Assembly: GCA_963789885.1 (NCBI GenBank)
Contig: CAWBNB010000003.1
Location: forward strand, 371,775-435,774
Direction: 5' to 3'
Length of the DNA: 64,000 bases
Source: DATEDA01 sp963789885
Lineage (GTDB): Bacteria; Pseudomonadota; Gammaproteobacteria; Burkholderiales; SG8-39
Part shown: positions 18,246 through 29,961 of the stretch, piece after piece
Position numbering within the stretch: position 1 is the stretch's first letter
Layout of the letters: every line of letters begins with the position of its first letter
Notes under the pieces: model-generated
The model's input: only the letters and a program-made list of their open reading frames with translations
What the model was told of the DNA's origin: nothing
The model's database searches: none
Program-made: the position numbers and the translations under genes

Positions 18246-18881
18246 GGTTTCGAGCGGGTGCGCGATGACCGCGTCCGCTCCCCAGGCGGACGGGTCGCCC
18301 CCGTCGCCGAGGTAGCCGTAGCCCGCCGCGATCACCGACATGCCGGCCGCGCGAGCCGCCTGGACGTCGCGCAGATCGTCGCCGACATAGAGGCACGTTG
18401 CCGGCGCGAGGTCGAGCATGCGTGCGGCGTGCAGGAGCGGGTCGGGATGCGGCTTGATGCGTCCGGTCGTGTCGCCGCCCACGACGCACGCGGTCCGCGC
18501 GGCGAGGCCGAGCGCGGCAAGCAGCGGGAAGGTGAACCGCTCGGCCTTGTTGGTCACGATCCCCCAGGGCAGGCCGCGGCCTTCGATCGCGGCGAGCAGA
18601 TCCGGCATGCCGTCGAAGAGCCGCGTCTCGTGGCAGATGTTCTCCGCGTAAAGGTCCAGAAAGCGCGCCCTGAGCGCGTCGTACTCGGCGTGCGCCGGAT
18701 CGATCCCGAACCCCACGCGCAGCATCCCGCGCGCGCCGCTCGACGTGACGGGGCGGGCGCGTTCGAGCGGGACTGCGTCGCGTCCGCGTTCGGCGAGCAG
18801 GCGGTTCAGCGCGCCGGCCAGGTCGGGCGCGGTATCGGCGAGCGTGCCGTCGAGGTCGAACAGGACGGCGCGGATCGTCAT
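18216..18881 (-). CDS. gph: Phosphoglycolate phosphatase
   Basis: The protein has 221 residues with HAD motifs: I VLFDLDGTLADTAPDL (Asp nucleophile), II WGIVTNKAERF, III GRIKPHPDPLLHAA (Lys) and IV YVGDDLRDVQAARAAG. The small alpha-helical cap between motifs I and II is present. It removes phosphate from 2-phosphoglycolate formed during DNA repair and carbon metabolism. The ATG overlaps the ubiG stop (ATGA), the standard ubiG-gph pair in Betaproteobacteria. Related HAD enzymes could share this pattern, but the context supports gph. Confidence 0.92.
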   Translation of the reverse strand: MTIRAVLFDLDGTLADTAPDLAGALNRLLAERGRDAVPLERARPVTSSGARGMLRVGFGIDPAHAEYDALRARFLDLYAENICHETRLFDGMPDLLAAIEGRGLPWGIVTNKAERFTFPLLAALGLAARTACVVGGDTTGRIKPHPDPLLHAARMLDLAPATCLYVGDDLRDVQAARAAGMSVIAAGYGYLGDGGDPSAWGADAVIAHPLETLNHLRTARI

Positions 18882-19585
18882 CGCGGCGCGGGCCGCACGG
18901 CGTGGAGCATGTAGTTCACGCCAGTGTCGCGGCCGAGGGCGTACACCTTGGTGAGCGGGTTGTAGGTCATGCCGACGAGACCCTCGACCTCCAGCGCGCC
19001 GCTCCGGCACCACCGCGCGAGCTCGGACGGCTTGATCAGCTTCGCATAGTCGTGAGTGCCCTTCGGCAGCAGCCCGAGGACGTACTCGGCCCCGACGATG
19101 GCGAACAGATAGGACTTGGGGTTGCGGTTGATGGTGGCGAAGAAGAGGTGGCCGCCCGGCTTGGCGAGCGCCGCGCACGCGCCGACCGTGCTCGACGGAT
19201 CGGGCACATGCTCGAGCACTTCCATGCACGTGACGACGTCGTAGCGTCCCGGCTCGCGGACCGCCAGATCTTCCGCCGACGCTGCTTCGTACTCCACCGC
19301 CACGCCCGACTCGAGCTGGTGCAGTTCGGCCACTTTCAGGGGCTTCTCGGCGAGGTCGATGCCCTTCACGCGCGCGCCGCTGCGGGCCATCGCCTCGGCG
19401 AGGATGCCGCCGCCGCAGCCCACATCGAGCACCTGCTTGCCGGCGAGCCCCGCTTTCCCTTCGATCCACGCTAACCGCAGCGGGTTGATCTGGTGGAGCG
19501 GCCGGAACTCGCCGGCGGGATCCCACCAGCGGTGCGCAAGCTCGCTGAACTTGGCGAGCTCCTTCGGGTCGGCGTTGACGGTCAT
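18878..19585 (-). CDS. ubiG: Ubiquinone biosynthesis O-methyltransferase
   Basis: The ATG at 19585 gives 235 residues beginning MTVNADPKELAKFSELAHRW, then WDP, the typical UbiG start. The SAM site is VLDVGCGGGILAEAMARSGA, followed by VKGIDLAEKPLKVA and VVTCMEVLEHVPDP. LFFATINRNPKSYLFAIVGA and GVNYMLHAVRP also match the family. It carries out both O-methylations of ubiquinone synthesis at the inner membrane. The gene overlaps gph by four bases. The longer frame up to 19660 has no family homology. Confidence 0.96.
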   Translation of the reverse strand: MTVNADPKELAKFSELAHRWWDPAGEFRPLHQINPLRLAWIEGKAGLAGKQVLDVGCGGGILAEAMARSGARVKGIDLAEKPLKVAELHQLESGVAVEYEAASAEDLAVREPGRYDVVTCMEVLEHVPDPSSTVGACAALAKPGGHLFFATINRNPKSYLFAIVGAEYVLGLLPKGTHDYAKLIKPSELARWCRSGALEVEGLVGMTYNPLTKVYALGRDTGVNYMLHAVRPAPR

Positions 19586-19698
19586 GTCTCGGTGAGACCG
19601 CAGCTTATCTGAAGCACCGGATGGGGAGCTTGCGCGCGAGATGTAAAGCAGGGCTCGCAAGGGTGCGGAGCGCGAGCCCGGTCCACAAACAAAACAAA

Positions 19699-19722
19699 AA
19701 GGCCCTGCCTGGGCAGGGCCTT
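19699..19722 (-). terminator. Terminator of the first ompA-type gene
   Basis: AAGGCCCTGCC-tg-GGCAGGGCCTT, followed on the minus strand by TTTTTGTTTTG. Confidence 0.9.
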
Positions 19723-19740
19723 CTTGCGGGGCGAGGCCGG

Positions 19741-20409
19741 CTACTTCTGCCGGGTCCCGACCACCTCGATCTCCACGCGGCGGTTCTTCGCGCGGCCTTC
19801 GGCGGTGCGGTTGTCGGCGATCGGCTGCGACTTGCCCTTGCCCTCCGTGTAGATCCGGTTGGGCTCGATGCCCTTGCTCACCAGATAGGCCTTGACCGCC
19901 TCGGCACGGCGGACCGACAGCTTCAGGTTGTACTCGACGCTGCCGATCGAGTCGGTGTGGCCGATCGCGATGATCACCTCGAGCGCGATGCCCTTCAGCT
20001 TGGTGACGAGGTCATCGAGCTTCGCCTTGCCCTCCGGCTTCAGCACCGCCTTGTCGAAGTCGAAGAAGACGTCGGCGGCGAAGGTGACCTTCTCGGTCAC
20101 CGGCTTAGGCGCGGGCGCCGGCGCGGGCGCGGGCGCCGGCGCGGGCGGCGCCGCGGCGGGCTTCGGCGGCGGGGGGAAGCACACGTCGCGCGGGAGCAGC
20201 GCGGAGTCGCACTCGCAGTTCGCGAGCGCCGGCGTCCAGTACCCCGTCCGCCAGCACAGGTTGAACGGATCCTTGACGATGCCGTTACGCTGATCGACCA
20301 GATAGCCCTGCGTGCTCTTACCGTCCTGGGCATACGCGGACGTCGCGCAGGCCAATCCGAGCGTCAGCGCCGAAACCGCCAGCAGCGCTCTTTGCTTGAG
20401 TCTGAGCAT
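19741..20409 (-). CDS. OmpA-family outer-membrane/peptidoglycan protein, paralogue 1
   Basis: The ATG at 20409 with AAGGGAGAG gives 222 residues. There is a signal peptide (ALLAVSALTLGLACATSAYA). A conserved segment GKSTQGYLVDQRNGIVKDPF leads to a Cys-rich stretch (NLCWRTGYWTPALANCECD and DVCFPPPP). An Ala-Pro linker (about 90-115) follows. The C-terminal OmpA domain has FFDFDKAVLKPEGKAKLDDL, AIGHTDSIGSVEYNLKLSVR and GIEPNRIYTEGKGKSQPIAD. The OmpA domain binds diaminopimelate in peptidoglycan. There is no eight-strand barrel, so it is a periplasmic tether. Two close paralogues lie upstream. Confidence 0.92.
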   Translation of the reverse strand: MLRLKQRALLAVSALTLGLACATSAYAQDGKSTQGYLVDQRNGIVKDPFNLCWRTGYWTPALANCECDSALLPRDVCFPPPPKPAAAPPAPAPAPAPAPAPKPVTEKVTFAADVFFDFDKAVLKPEGKAKLDDLVTKLKGIALEVIIAIGHTDSIGSVEYNLKLSVRRAEAVKAYLVSKGIEPNRIYTEGKGKSQPIADNRTAEGRAKNRRVEIEVVGTRQK

Positions 20410-20771
20410 GCTCTCTCCCTTAGAAATGACTGGTGGCGCCTGAGTGGCTTCCCGGGCCTTCTTTTCGATCCGTAGGTGGCCCGGAAATACCGGTTCAGTG
20501 CGGGCTTCGCGGGCGGATTCGGGGCCGCTCCGTGGGCGGCGCGAAGTATGCCACAAGCCCACTTGCGGCAGCCGGTTTGTGTGGCGCGGACGCAACAGTT
20601 TCACCCGCGGCACCGATCGTTCATCCCGCATCGCAGCAAGCTACGGCGCTTCGCGGCAGAGGAGCGAGTGGACTGCGCAAGAGATGCGCGTGGCGCCAGG
20701 CCAGGGACGAGGAACAGGCCGCTGTCAGGCCCCCACCGTACAAGAGCGAAAGGCGGCGATTTCCAAAAAAA

Positions 20772-20795
20772 AAGGCCCTGCCGAGGCAGGGCCTT
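20772..20795 (-). terminator. Terminator of the second ompA-type gene
   Basis: AAGGCCCTGCC-ga-GGCAGGGCCTT with nine T on the minus strand after the stem. It is nearly identical to the one at 19699, in line with duplication of gene plus terminator. Confidence 0.92.
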
Positions 20796-20815
20796 CTTCT
20801 AACGGAATCGAGCTG

Positions 20816-21523
20816 TTACTTGGAACGCGTCCCGACCACCTCAACCTCGACGCGGCGGTTCGGCGCAAGGCAGGCGATGTACTCCGCCCAAGTCTTGATC
20901 TCGCCCTTCGGCGACGGCGACGGACACTTCTTGATCTGCTGTGTCTTGCCCTTGCCTTCGGTGTAGATCCGGTTCGGCTCGATGCCCTTGCTTACCAGAT
21001 AGGCCTTGATCGCCTCCGCGCGGCGGACCGACAGCTTCTGGTTGTATTCGGCGCTACCGACCGGGTCGGTGTGGCCGATCGCGATGATCACCTCGAGCGC
21101 GACGCCCTTCAGCTTGCTTACGAGATCGTCGAGCTTCGCCTTGCCCTCGGGCTTCAGCACCGCCTTGTCGAAGTCGAACAGCACGTCGGCGGCGAAGGTG
21201 ACCTTCTCGGTGACCGGCTTCGGCGCTGCTGCGGGCGCGGGCGGCGGCGGGGCCGGGGGGGCCGCGGCGGGCTTCGGCGGCGGCGGGAAGCACACGTCGT
21301 GCGGGAGCAGCGACGAGTCACACTCGCAGTTCGCCAGGGCCGGGGTCCAGTACCCCGTACGCCAGCACAGGTTGAATGGATCCTTCACGATGCCGTTACG
21401 CTGATCGACCAGATAACCTTGCGTGCTCTTGCCGTCTTGGGCGAGGGCCGAGGTCGCCGAAACGACGCCGAGGGCAAACGCAGCCATCGCGGCGAGCAGG
21501 GCCGGTTTTCTACCTGTGAGCAT
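20816..21523 (-). CDS. OmpA-family protein, paralogue 2
   Basis: The ATG at 21523, preceded by AAAGGGGAAAA, gives 235 residues. The order matches paralogue 1: signal peptide (LLAAMAAFALGVVSATSALA), GKSTQGYLVDQRNGIVKDPF, the Cys-rich segment, a Pro-Ala linker and the OmpA domain with AIGHTDPVGSAEYNQKLSVR. A 13-residue insertion near the end (KKCPSPSPKGEIKTWAEYI and CLAPNRR) is shared with paralogue 3 but absent from paralogue 1. It probably descends from a tandem duplication with paralogue 1. Confidence 0.92.
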   Translation of the reverse strand: MLTGRKPALLAAMAAFALGVVSATSALAQDGKSTQGYLVDQRNGIVKDPFNLCWRTGYWTPALANCECDSSLLPHDVCFPPPPKPAAAPPAPPPPAPAAAPKPVTEKVTFAADVLFDFDKAVLKPEGKAKLDDLVSKLKGVALEVIIAIGHTDPVGSAEYNQKLSVRRAEAIKAYLVSKGIEPNRIYTEGKGKTQQIKKCPSPSPKGEIKTWAEYIACLAPNRRVEVEVVGTRSK

Positions 21524-21594
21524 GTTTTCCCCTTTCACAAAAAATCATACGCGCGCGAACGCGTCCGTTCGTCTACTGGCGCCAGGGCCGTTGC

Positions 21595-22924
21595 TTACGA
21601 GCTTCTTCTAACTAGGCGATTTTGCCACAAGGCGGCCCGCTTCTCCAACTCTCCCGGATCGATCCGGGTCAGCTGCCGTCCCGCCACGACCGCCTCCCCG
21701 GCCACCCAGACATCGGTGACGTGCTCCCGCCCGCAGGCATACACGAGGTGAGAGAGCGGGTCGAAGCATGGCTGCGTTTCGGGCGAGCTGAGCGCGACCG
21801 CAACGAGGTCGGCCCATTTGCCCGGGACGATCGATCCGATCGTCGCATCCAGGCCCAGGGCTCGTGCGCTACCGAGCGTCGCGAGCCGCAGGGCTTCGCG
21901 CGCCGGCACGGCCTCGGCGCTGCCGGCGACGCCCTTCGCAAGCAGCGCGGTCGTGCGCATCTCCTGGAACATGTCCAGCCGGTTGTTGCTCGCCGCGCCG
22001 TCGGTGCCGATGCCGACGTTCACGCCGTGCGCGAGGAGCTCGCCGACGCGAGCGAAGCCACTCGCGAGCTTGAGGTTCGAGGACGGGCAATGTGCCACCG
22101 ACGAGCCGGCCCGCGCGAGCGCAGCGATCTCGGACGCCTGGAGATGGACCGCGTGCACGGCGATCAGTCGCTCGGTCAGGAGCCCGAGCGCCTCGAGCCG
22201 CGCAAGCGGCCGCCGGCCGTGCTGCGCGAGGCTCTCCTCCACCTCGCCCGCGGTCTCGTGGAGGTGCACGTGGACGGGTAGGTCCAGCTCCTCGGCCAGC
22301 GTTCGCAATGCGCCGAAAGGTCCTGTCGCTGACGGTGTAGGGCGCGTGCGGCGCCATGCAGAACGACAGCAGCGGCTCGCTGCCGACGCGGTCGCGGAGC
22401 TCGAGGCCGCGCCGCAGGTAATCCTCCGCGTCCGACGCGTAAGCGCTCGGGAACTCGATCGCGATCAGCCCGAGGCTCGCACGCATCCCGGCATCGACGA
22501 ACGCGCGCGCCGCGGATTCCGGGAAGAAGTACATGTCGTTCGCGCAGGTGACACCACCCCGAAGCATCTCGGCGCAGGCGAGCAGCGTGCCGTCGTAGAC
22601 GAAGTCGGGCGAGACGTGCTGCATCTCCGCCGGCCAGATGTGCTCCCGCAGCCAGGTCATCAGTGGCCGGTCGTCCGCCAGGCCGCGCATGAGCGACATC
22701 GCGGCGTGGGTATGCAGGTTCACCAGGCCGGGAATGAGCGCGTGTTCGGGCAGGCTCACGCGTTCCGCGGGCACGAACGACGCCGCGGCCTCTGCGGTGG
22801 GGAGCACGGCAGCGATGCGGCCGCGATCGACCACGACGCTGTGGTCGGCGAGCGCCGCGCCCTCGGGCTCCATCGGGAGGACCCAGCGGGCGTCGATGAC
22901 GAGGTCGACGCGATGCGGCGTCAC
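21595..22924 (-). pseudogene. TRZ/ATZ-family amidohydrolase (MtaD-like deaminase) with a frameshift
   Basis: The frame from the GTG at 22924 carries HALIPGLVNLHTHAAMSLMR (metal-binding HxH), GGVTCANDMYFFPESAARAF and MAPHAPYTVSDRTFRRIA. It is then lost near 22302. The continuation ATLAEELDLPVHVHLHETAG, AVHAVHLQASEIAALARAGS, VAHCPSSNLKLASGFARV and VGIGTDGAASNNRLDMFQEM is in another frame and ends at 21595. One extra base in gttcgcaatg (reverse GCGAACGC) explains the break. Family members deaminate S-adenosylhomocysteine or 5'-methylthioadenosine. Every catalytic motif is retained across the two frames, so a sequencing error is possible. Confidence 0.88.
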
Positions 22925-22940
22925 GGGGCGGGAAAAAAAA

Positions 22941-22964
22941 CGCCCCGCGCTCGAGCGCGGGGCG
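22941..22964 (-). terminator. Terminator of the third ompA-type gene
   Basis: CGCCCCGCGC-tcga-GCGCGGGGCG followed on the minus strand by eight T. Confidence 0.93.
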
Positions 22965-22988
22965 TTCGGGGTTGGTCTGGCGCGGAAG

Positions 22989-23687
22989 CTATCGGCCGGT
23001 GCCCGAGACCGTGACGACGGCGCGGCGGTTCGGCGCGAGGCACTCGATCAGCTGCTTGAAGTTCTTGATCTCGCCCTTCGGGCTCGGGTCCGGGCACGAC
23101 TTGATCTGCAGGGTCTTGCCCATGCCGATCGTCTCGATCTTCGAGCCGTCGACGCCCTTGCTCACGAGATAGGCCTTCACCGCGTCGGCGCGCCGCTCGG
23201 AAAGCTTCTGGTTGTATTCCTGCGTGCCGATCCGGTCGGTGTGCCCCTCGACGTGGATCAGCTTGAGCGACGAGAACTCGCCGAGCCGCCCGACGACTTC
23301 CTTGTCGAGCTGCGCCTTCGCCTCGTTCGTCAGGATCGCCTTGTCGAAAGCGAACAGGCCGGTCGAGGACACGGCGAGGGTCTTCGGCGCGGGGGCCGCG
23401 GCGGCCGGCGGCGGAGCCGGCGGAGGTGGCGGCGCCGCGGCGGGTTTTGGTGCCGGGGGGAAGCAGACGTCGTGCGGGATGAGGTCCACGTCGCAGTCGC
23501 AGTTGGCGAGCGCCGGCGTCCAGTAGCCGGTGCGCCAGCAGAGATTGAAGGGATCCTTGACGATCAAGTTGCGCTGATCGACGAGATAGCCCTGCGTGGA
23601 GCGTCCCTGCTGGGCGACCGCCGCGTTCGCGGCCACGAGGCCGATCGCGGCAGCGGCGAGAATCAGCGTGCTGCGGGTCGTGTTCAT
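22989..23687 (-). CDS. OmpA-family protein, paralogue 3
   Basis: The ATG at 23687, with AAAGGGGGGATAAC upstream, gives 232 residues. It has a signal peptide (LILAAAAIGLVAANAAVA), RSTQGYLVDQRNLIVKDPFN, the same Cys-rich segment (LCWRTGYWTPALANCDCD, DVCFPPAP), a Pro-Ala linker and an OmpA domain (LIHVEGHTDRIGTQEYNQKL, IKSCPDPSPKGEIKNFKQLI). It is the most diverged of the three and lies next to gyrA in the divergent orientation, the usual position of the single ompA gene in Betaproteobacteria. It is probably the ancestral copy. Confidence 0.92.
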   Translation of the reverse strand: MNTTRSTLILAAAAIGLVAANAAVAQQGRSTQGYLVDQRNLIVKDPFNLCWRTGYWTPALANCDCDVDLIPHDVCFPPAPKPAAAPPPPPAPPPAAAAPAPKTLAVSSTGLFAFDKAILTNEAKAQLDKEVVGRLGEFSSLKLIHVEGHTDRIGTQEYNQKLSERRADAVKAYLVSKGVDGSKIETIGMGKTLQIKSCPDPSPKGEIKNFKQLIECLAPNRRAVVTVSGTGR

Positions 23688-23920
23688 GTTATCCCCCCTT
23701 TCGCTAGCGAGCGCGCGACCCGGGCCGGCCCGGGTCGATTTGCGCCGCATGGTACACCACTTCATCGCGCGCCGGGTAGCGCGCCGCGCCTCGATCGCGC
23801 GCGGAATCGGGCTTGGTTGCGGTGCGATGCGAATGCTAAAATTTGCACCTTTCGCCGGCGTCATGAACCCGACCGTTTCGGCGTAGCTCACGCCGATCCG
23901 CAACGCTCTCCGCACCGTCG

Positions 23921-26566
<2,646 letters not shown>

Positions 26567-26568
26567 CG

Positions 26569-27651
26569 GTGGCGCGCGTATTCAACTTCAGCGCGGGGCC
26601 CGCGGTGCTGCCGGAAGAGGTGCTGCGTCAGGCCGCCGCGGAGATGCTCGACTGGCATGGCAGCGGGATGGGCGTGATGGAGATGAGCCATCGCGGCCCC
26701 GAGTTCGTCTCGATCGCCGATCAGGCCGAGGCGGACCTGCGCTCCCTCGTCGGGATCCCGCCGCACTACAAGGTGCTCTTCCTGCAGGGCGGCGCGTCGT
26801 TGCAGTTCGCGATGGTGCCGATGAATCTGCTCGGCGCAAGGAAGTCGGCGGATTACGTCAATACCGGCGAGTGGTCGAAGAAGGCGATCGGCGAGGCGAA
26901 GAAACTCTGCGCGGTGAACGTGGCCGCGTCCGCGGAAGACGCCAACTTCACCTACGTCCCCGAGCGCGCCGCGTGGAAGCTCGATCCGGACGCCGCGTAC
27001 GTGCACATCTGCACGAACGAGACCATCGGCGGCGTCGAGTTCCACTGGGTGCCGGACACCGGCGACGTGCCGCTGGTCGCCGACATGTCCTCGCACATCC
27101 TGTCGCGCCCGATCGACGTCACGAAGTACGGGCTGATCTACGCCGGCGCGCAGAAAAACATCGGCCCGGCCGGCCTGACGCTCGTGATCGTCCGCGAGGA
27201 TCTGCTCGACCGCGCGCCGAAGGCCATCGCATCGATGCTTCACTACAAGGCGCAGGCCGAGGCGCAATCGATGCTCAACACGCCCGCCACGTACGCCATC
27301 TACATCGCCGGGCTTGTGTTCAAGTGGCTCCAGCGGCAGGGCGGCCTCGCGGCGATGGAGCGGCAGAACTTCGCCAAGTCCGGCCTGCTGTACGAGTACC
27401 TCGGCGATTCGACGCTCTTCCGCTCGCCGGTCCGCGCCGCCGACCGCTCGCGCATGAACGTGCCGTTTACCCTGCGCGACACCGCGCTCGACGCGGCGTT
27501 CCTGAAGGGCGCCGAGGAGCGCGGGATGATGCAGCTGAAGGGGCACCGGTCGGTCGGCGGGATGCGCGCATCCATCTACAACGCGATGCCGCTGGAAGGC
27601 GTGCAGCGGCTCGTCGCGTACATGCGCGAGTTCGAGGCGCGCCATGGCTGA
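26569..27651 (+). CDS. serC: Phosphoserine aminotransferase
   Basis: The GTG start at 26569 gives 360 residues. MARVFNFSAGPAVLPEEVLR is the canonical SerC start. GGASLQFAMVPMNLLG and VADMSSHILSRPIDV follow. The PLP lysine lies in YAGAQKNIGPAGLTLVIVRE (about residue 197), and GHRSVGGMRASIYNAMP closes the fold. It transaminates 3-phosphohydroxypyruvate in serine synthesis and also serves pyridoxine synthesis. It overlaps the next gene, serA, by eight bases. Confidence 0.97.
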   Translation: MARVFNFSAGPAVLPEEVLRQAAAEMLDWHGSGMGVMEMSHRGPEFVSIADQAEADLRSLVGIPPHYKVLFLQGGASLQFAMVPMNLLGARKSADYVNTGEWSKKAIGEAKKLCAVNVAASAEDANFTYVPERAAWKLDPDAAYVHICTNETIGGVEFHWVPDTGDVPLVADMSSHILSRPIDVTKYGLIYAGAQKNIGPAGLTLVIVREDLLDRAPKAIASMLHYKAQAEAQSMLNTPATYAIYIAGLVFKWLQRQGGLAAMERQNFAKSGLLYEYLGDSTLFRSPVRAADRSRMNVPFTLRDTALDAAFLKGAEERGMMQLKGHRSVGGMRASIYNAMPLEGVQRLVAYMREFEARHG

Positions 27652-28828
27652 GCGTTTCGAGATCCTGGTCCTCAACCAGATCTCGCCCGTCGGCCTCAAG
27701 CGTCTCCCGGCCGAGAGCTACTCGGTGACGAAGGAGTCGGCGCGGCCCGACGCGATCCTCGTGCGCTCGGCGGACATGCATCCGATGCCGATCGGCGACT
27801 CGGTGAAGGCGATCGGGCGGGCCGGCGCGGGCACGAACAACATCCCGGTCCCGGCGATGAGCCGGCGCGGCATCCCGGTGTTCAATGCGCCGGGCGCGAA
27901 CGCGAACGCGGTCAAGGAGCTCGTCCTCGCCGGGCTGCTGATCGCGGCGCGCAACCTCGTTCCGGCGGTCCAGTACGTCGCCGCCCTGCGCGGCGACGAC
28001 GCCACGCTGTCGAAGAAGATCGAGGACGAGAAGAAGCGCTTCGCCGGCATCGAGCTCCCCGGCCACACGCTCGGCGTCATCGGCCTCGGCAAGATCGGCA
28101 GCCTGATCGCCGACGCGGCGATCCGACTCGGGATGAACGTGCTCGGCTACGACCCGGAGATCACGGTCGACGCCGCGTGGAGCCTGCCCTCGCAGGTGCG
28201 CAAGGCCCATTCGATCGAGGAGGTCCTCCACGGCAGCCATTTCGTGACGCTGCACGTCCCGCTGAACGGCGCGACGCGGGGGCTGCTCAACGCGCGGAGC
28301 CTCGTCCACCTGCGCGCCGGGGCGATCATCCTCAACTTCTCGCGCGAAGGCATCGTCGACGACGCCGCGATCATCGAGGCGCTCGACAGCCACCGCGTCA
28401 AGACCTACGTCACCGACTTCCCGTCGGCGGCGCTCGCCGGGCACCCCGGCGTCGTCGCGCTGCCGCACCTCGGTGCGTCGACCCGGGAAGCAGAGGACAA
28501 TTCGGCGATCATGGTGGTCGACCAGGTCCGGGAGTATCTCGAGCACGGCCAGGTGCGCAACGCGGTGAACTTCCCCGACGTGTTCATGCAGCGCGAGTCG
28601 CCGTATCGCGTGGCGATCGCCAACGCGAACGTGCCGAACATGCTGGGGCAGATGTCCACGGCAATGGCGAAGGCCGGCCTCAACATCCACAACATGCTGA
28701 ACAAGTCGCGGGGCGAGATGGCGTACACGCTCGTCGACGTCGACAGCCCGGTTCCCGCCGTGGCGATCGACACCATCCGGCGGATCGAGGGCGTGCTCGC
28801 AATCCGCTATCTGCCGCTGGACGGCTGA
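27644..28828 (+). CDS. serA: D-3-phosphoglycerate dehydrogenase (short form with ACT domain)
   Basis: The protein has 394 residues. The NAD site is LGVIGLGKIGSLIADAAIRL. Catalytic context includes AGAGTNNIPVPAMSRRGIPV, NFSREGIVDDAAII (Arg) and LPHLGASTREAEDNSA (His). The C-terminal ACT-like region is YRVAIANANVPNMLGQMSTA to IRYLPLDG. It begins the phosphorylated serine pathway that SerC continues, and the two overlapping genes are co-translated. The protein lacks the extra ASB domain of the longest SerA class. Confidence 0.94.
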   Translation: MAERFEILVLNQISPVGLKRLPAESYSVTKESARPDAILVRSADMHPMPIGDSVKAIGRAGAGTNNIPVPAMSRRGIPVFNAPGANANAVKELVLAGLLIAARNLVPAVQYVAALRGDDATLSKKIEDEKKRFAGIELPGHTLGVIGLGKIGSLIADAAIRLGMNVLGYDPEITVDAAWSLPSQVRKAHSIEEVLHGSHFVTLHVPLNGATRGLLNARSLVHLRAGAIILNFSREGIVDDAAIIEALDSHRVKTYVTDFPSAALAGHPGVVALPHLGASTREAEDNSAIMVVDQVREYLEHGQVRNAVNFPDVFMQRESPYRVAIANANVPNMLGQMSTAMAKAGLNIHNMLNKSRGEMAYTLVDVDSPVPAVAIDTIRRIEGVLAIRYLPLDG

Positions 28829-28881
28829 GGGGAGACCGATGCGGTGCATCGCTTTCCCGGATCTCGGGGGGCACGGGGGTC

Positions 28882-29961
28882 ATGGCTGACGAGCCGGAGG
28901 ACGAGATCGGCCGCCTGCGCGCGGAGATCGACCGGCTCGACGGCGAGATCGTCCGGCTGATCGGCGAGCGTGCCGCGCACGCCGCCGAGATCGGGCGGCT
29001 GAAGGGCGACGGGCCCGTCTACCGGCCGGAGCGCGAGGCGGAAGTCCTGCGGCGCGTCGCCGCGGCGAACCGCGGGCCGCTCCCCGCGGAGAGCGTCAAG
29101 GGCATCTTCGTCGAGGTGATCTCCGCGTGCCGTGCGCTCGAGGGGCGAGCGCGGGTCGGCTATCTCGGGCCGCAGGGGACGTTCAGCGAGATGGCCGTGG
29201 CGAAGCACTTCGGCAGCGCGATCGACGCGCTGCCGCTCGCCTCGATCGACGAGGCGTTCCGGCAGGCCGAGACCGGCGCGACCCACTTCGCGGTCGTTCC
29301 GGTGGAGAACTCGACCGAGGGTGCGATCGGACGGACGCTCGACCTGCTGCTCAACACGCCGTTGCGGATCTGCGCCGAGGTCGTGCTCCGCGTCCACCAG
29401 AACCTGATGGCGAAGGGTGATTCGCTCACCGGCCGCAAGCGCGTCTACTCGCACGCCCAGTCGCTCGCGCAGTGCCAGCACTGGCTCGCCCGCAACCTCC
29501 CGGACGTCGAGCGCGTACCGGTGTCGAGCAACGCCGAGGCGGCGCGTCTGGCGGCCGGCGAACCGGAGGCGTGCGCGATCGGACCGGCGATCGCGGCCGA
29601 GCGCTACGGCCTCGCCGTCCTCGCGCAGAACATCGAGGACGAGGCGCAGAACCTGACGCGGTTCCTGGTGCTCGGCAACGTCGATCCGGGACCGAGCGGC
29701 CGCGACCTCACGTCGATCGTCATGTCGGCGCCCAACCGCCCGGGCGCGGTGCACGCATTGATCGAGCCGTTCGCGAAGCACGGCGTCAGCATGAGCCGGA
29801 TCGAATCCAGGCCGGCGCGGGTCGGCACGTGGGAGTACATGTTCTACCTCGACCTCGTCGGGCATCAGCGCGACCGCTCCCTTGCCGCGGCAATCGCCGA
29901 GCTGAGGGGGCTCGCGCCGTTCCTCAAAGTGCTCGGGTCCTATCCCGCCGCGACGCCATGA
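28882..29961 (+). CDS. pheA: Bifunctional chorismate mutase/prephenate dehydratase
   Basis: The ATG at 28882 gives 359 residues. Residues 7-95 form an AroQ chorismate mutase (EIDRLDGEIVRLIGERAAHA, KGDGPVYRPEREAEVLRRVA). Residues about 95-270 form prephenate dehydratase (VGYLGPQGTFSEMAVAKHFG, VVPVENSTEGAIGRTLDLLL, NLTRFLVLG). Residues about 280-355 form an ACT domain with the ESRP phenylalanine-binding motif. It leads chorismate to phenylpyruvate. The stop overlaps the hisC start (ATGA). Confidence 0.96.
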   Translation: MADEPEDEIGRLRAEIDRLDGEIVRLIGERAAHAAEIGRLKGDGPVYRPEREAEVLRRVAAANRGPLPAESVKGIFVEVISACRALEGRARVGYLGPQGTFSEMAVAKHFGSAIDALPLASIDEAFRQAETGATHFAVVPVENSTEGAIGRTLDLLLNTPLRICAEVVLRVHQNLMAKGDSLTGRKRVYSHAQSLAQCQHWLARNLPDVERVPVSSNAEAARLAAGEPEACAIGPAIAAERYGLAVLAQNIEDEAQNLTRFLVLGNVDPGPSGRDLTSIVMSAPNRPGAVHALIEPFAKHGVSMSRIESRPARVGTWEYMFYLDLVGHQRDRSLAAAIAELRGLAPFLKVLGSYPAATP

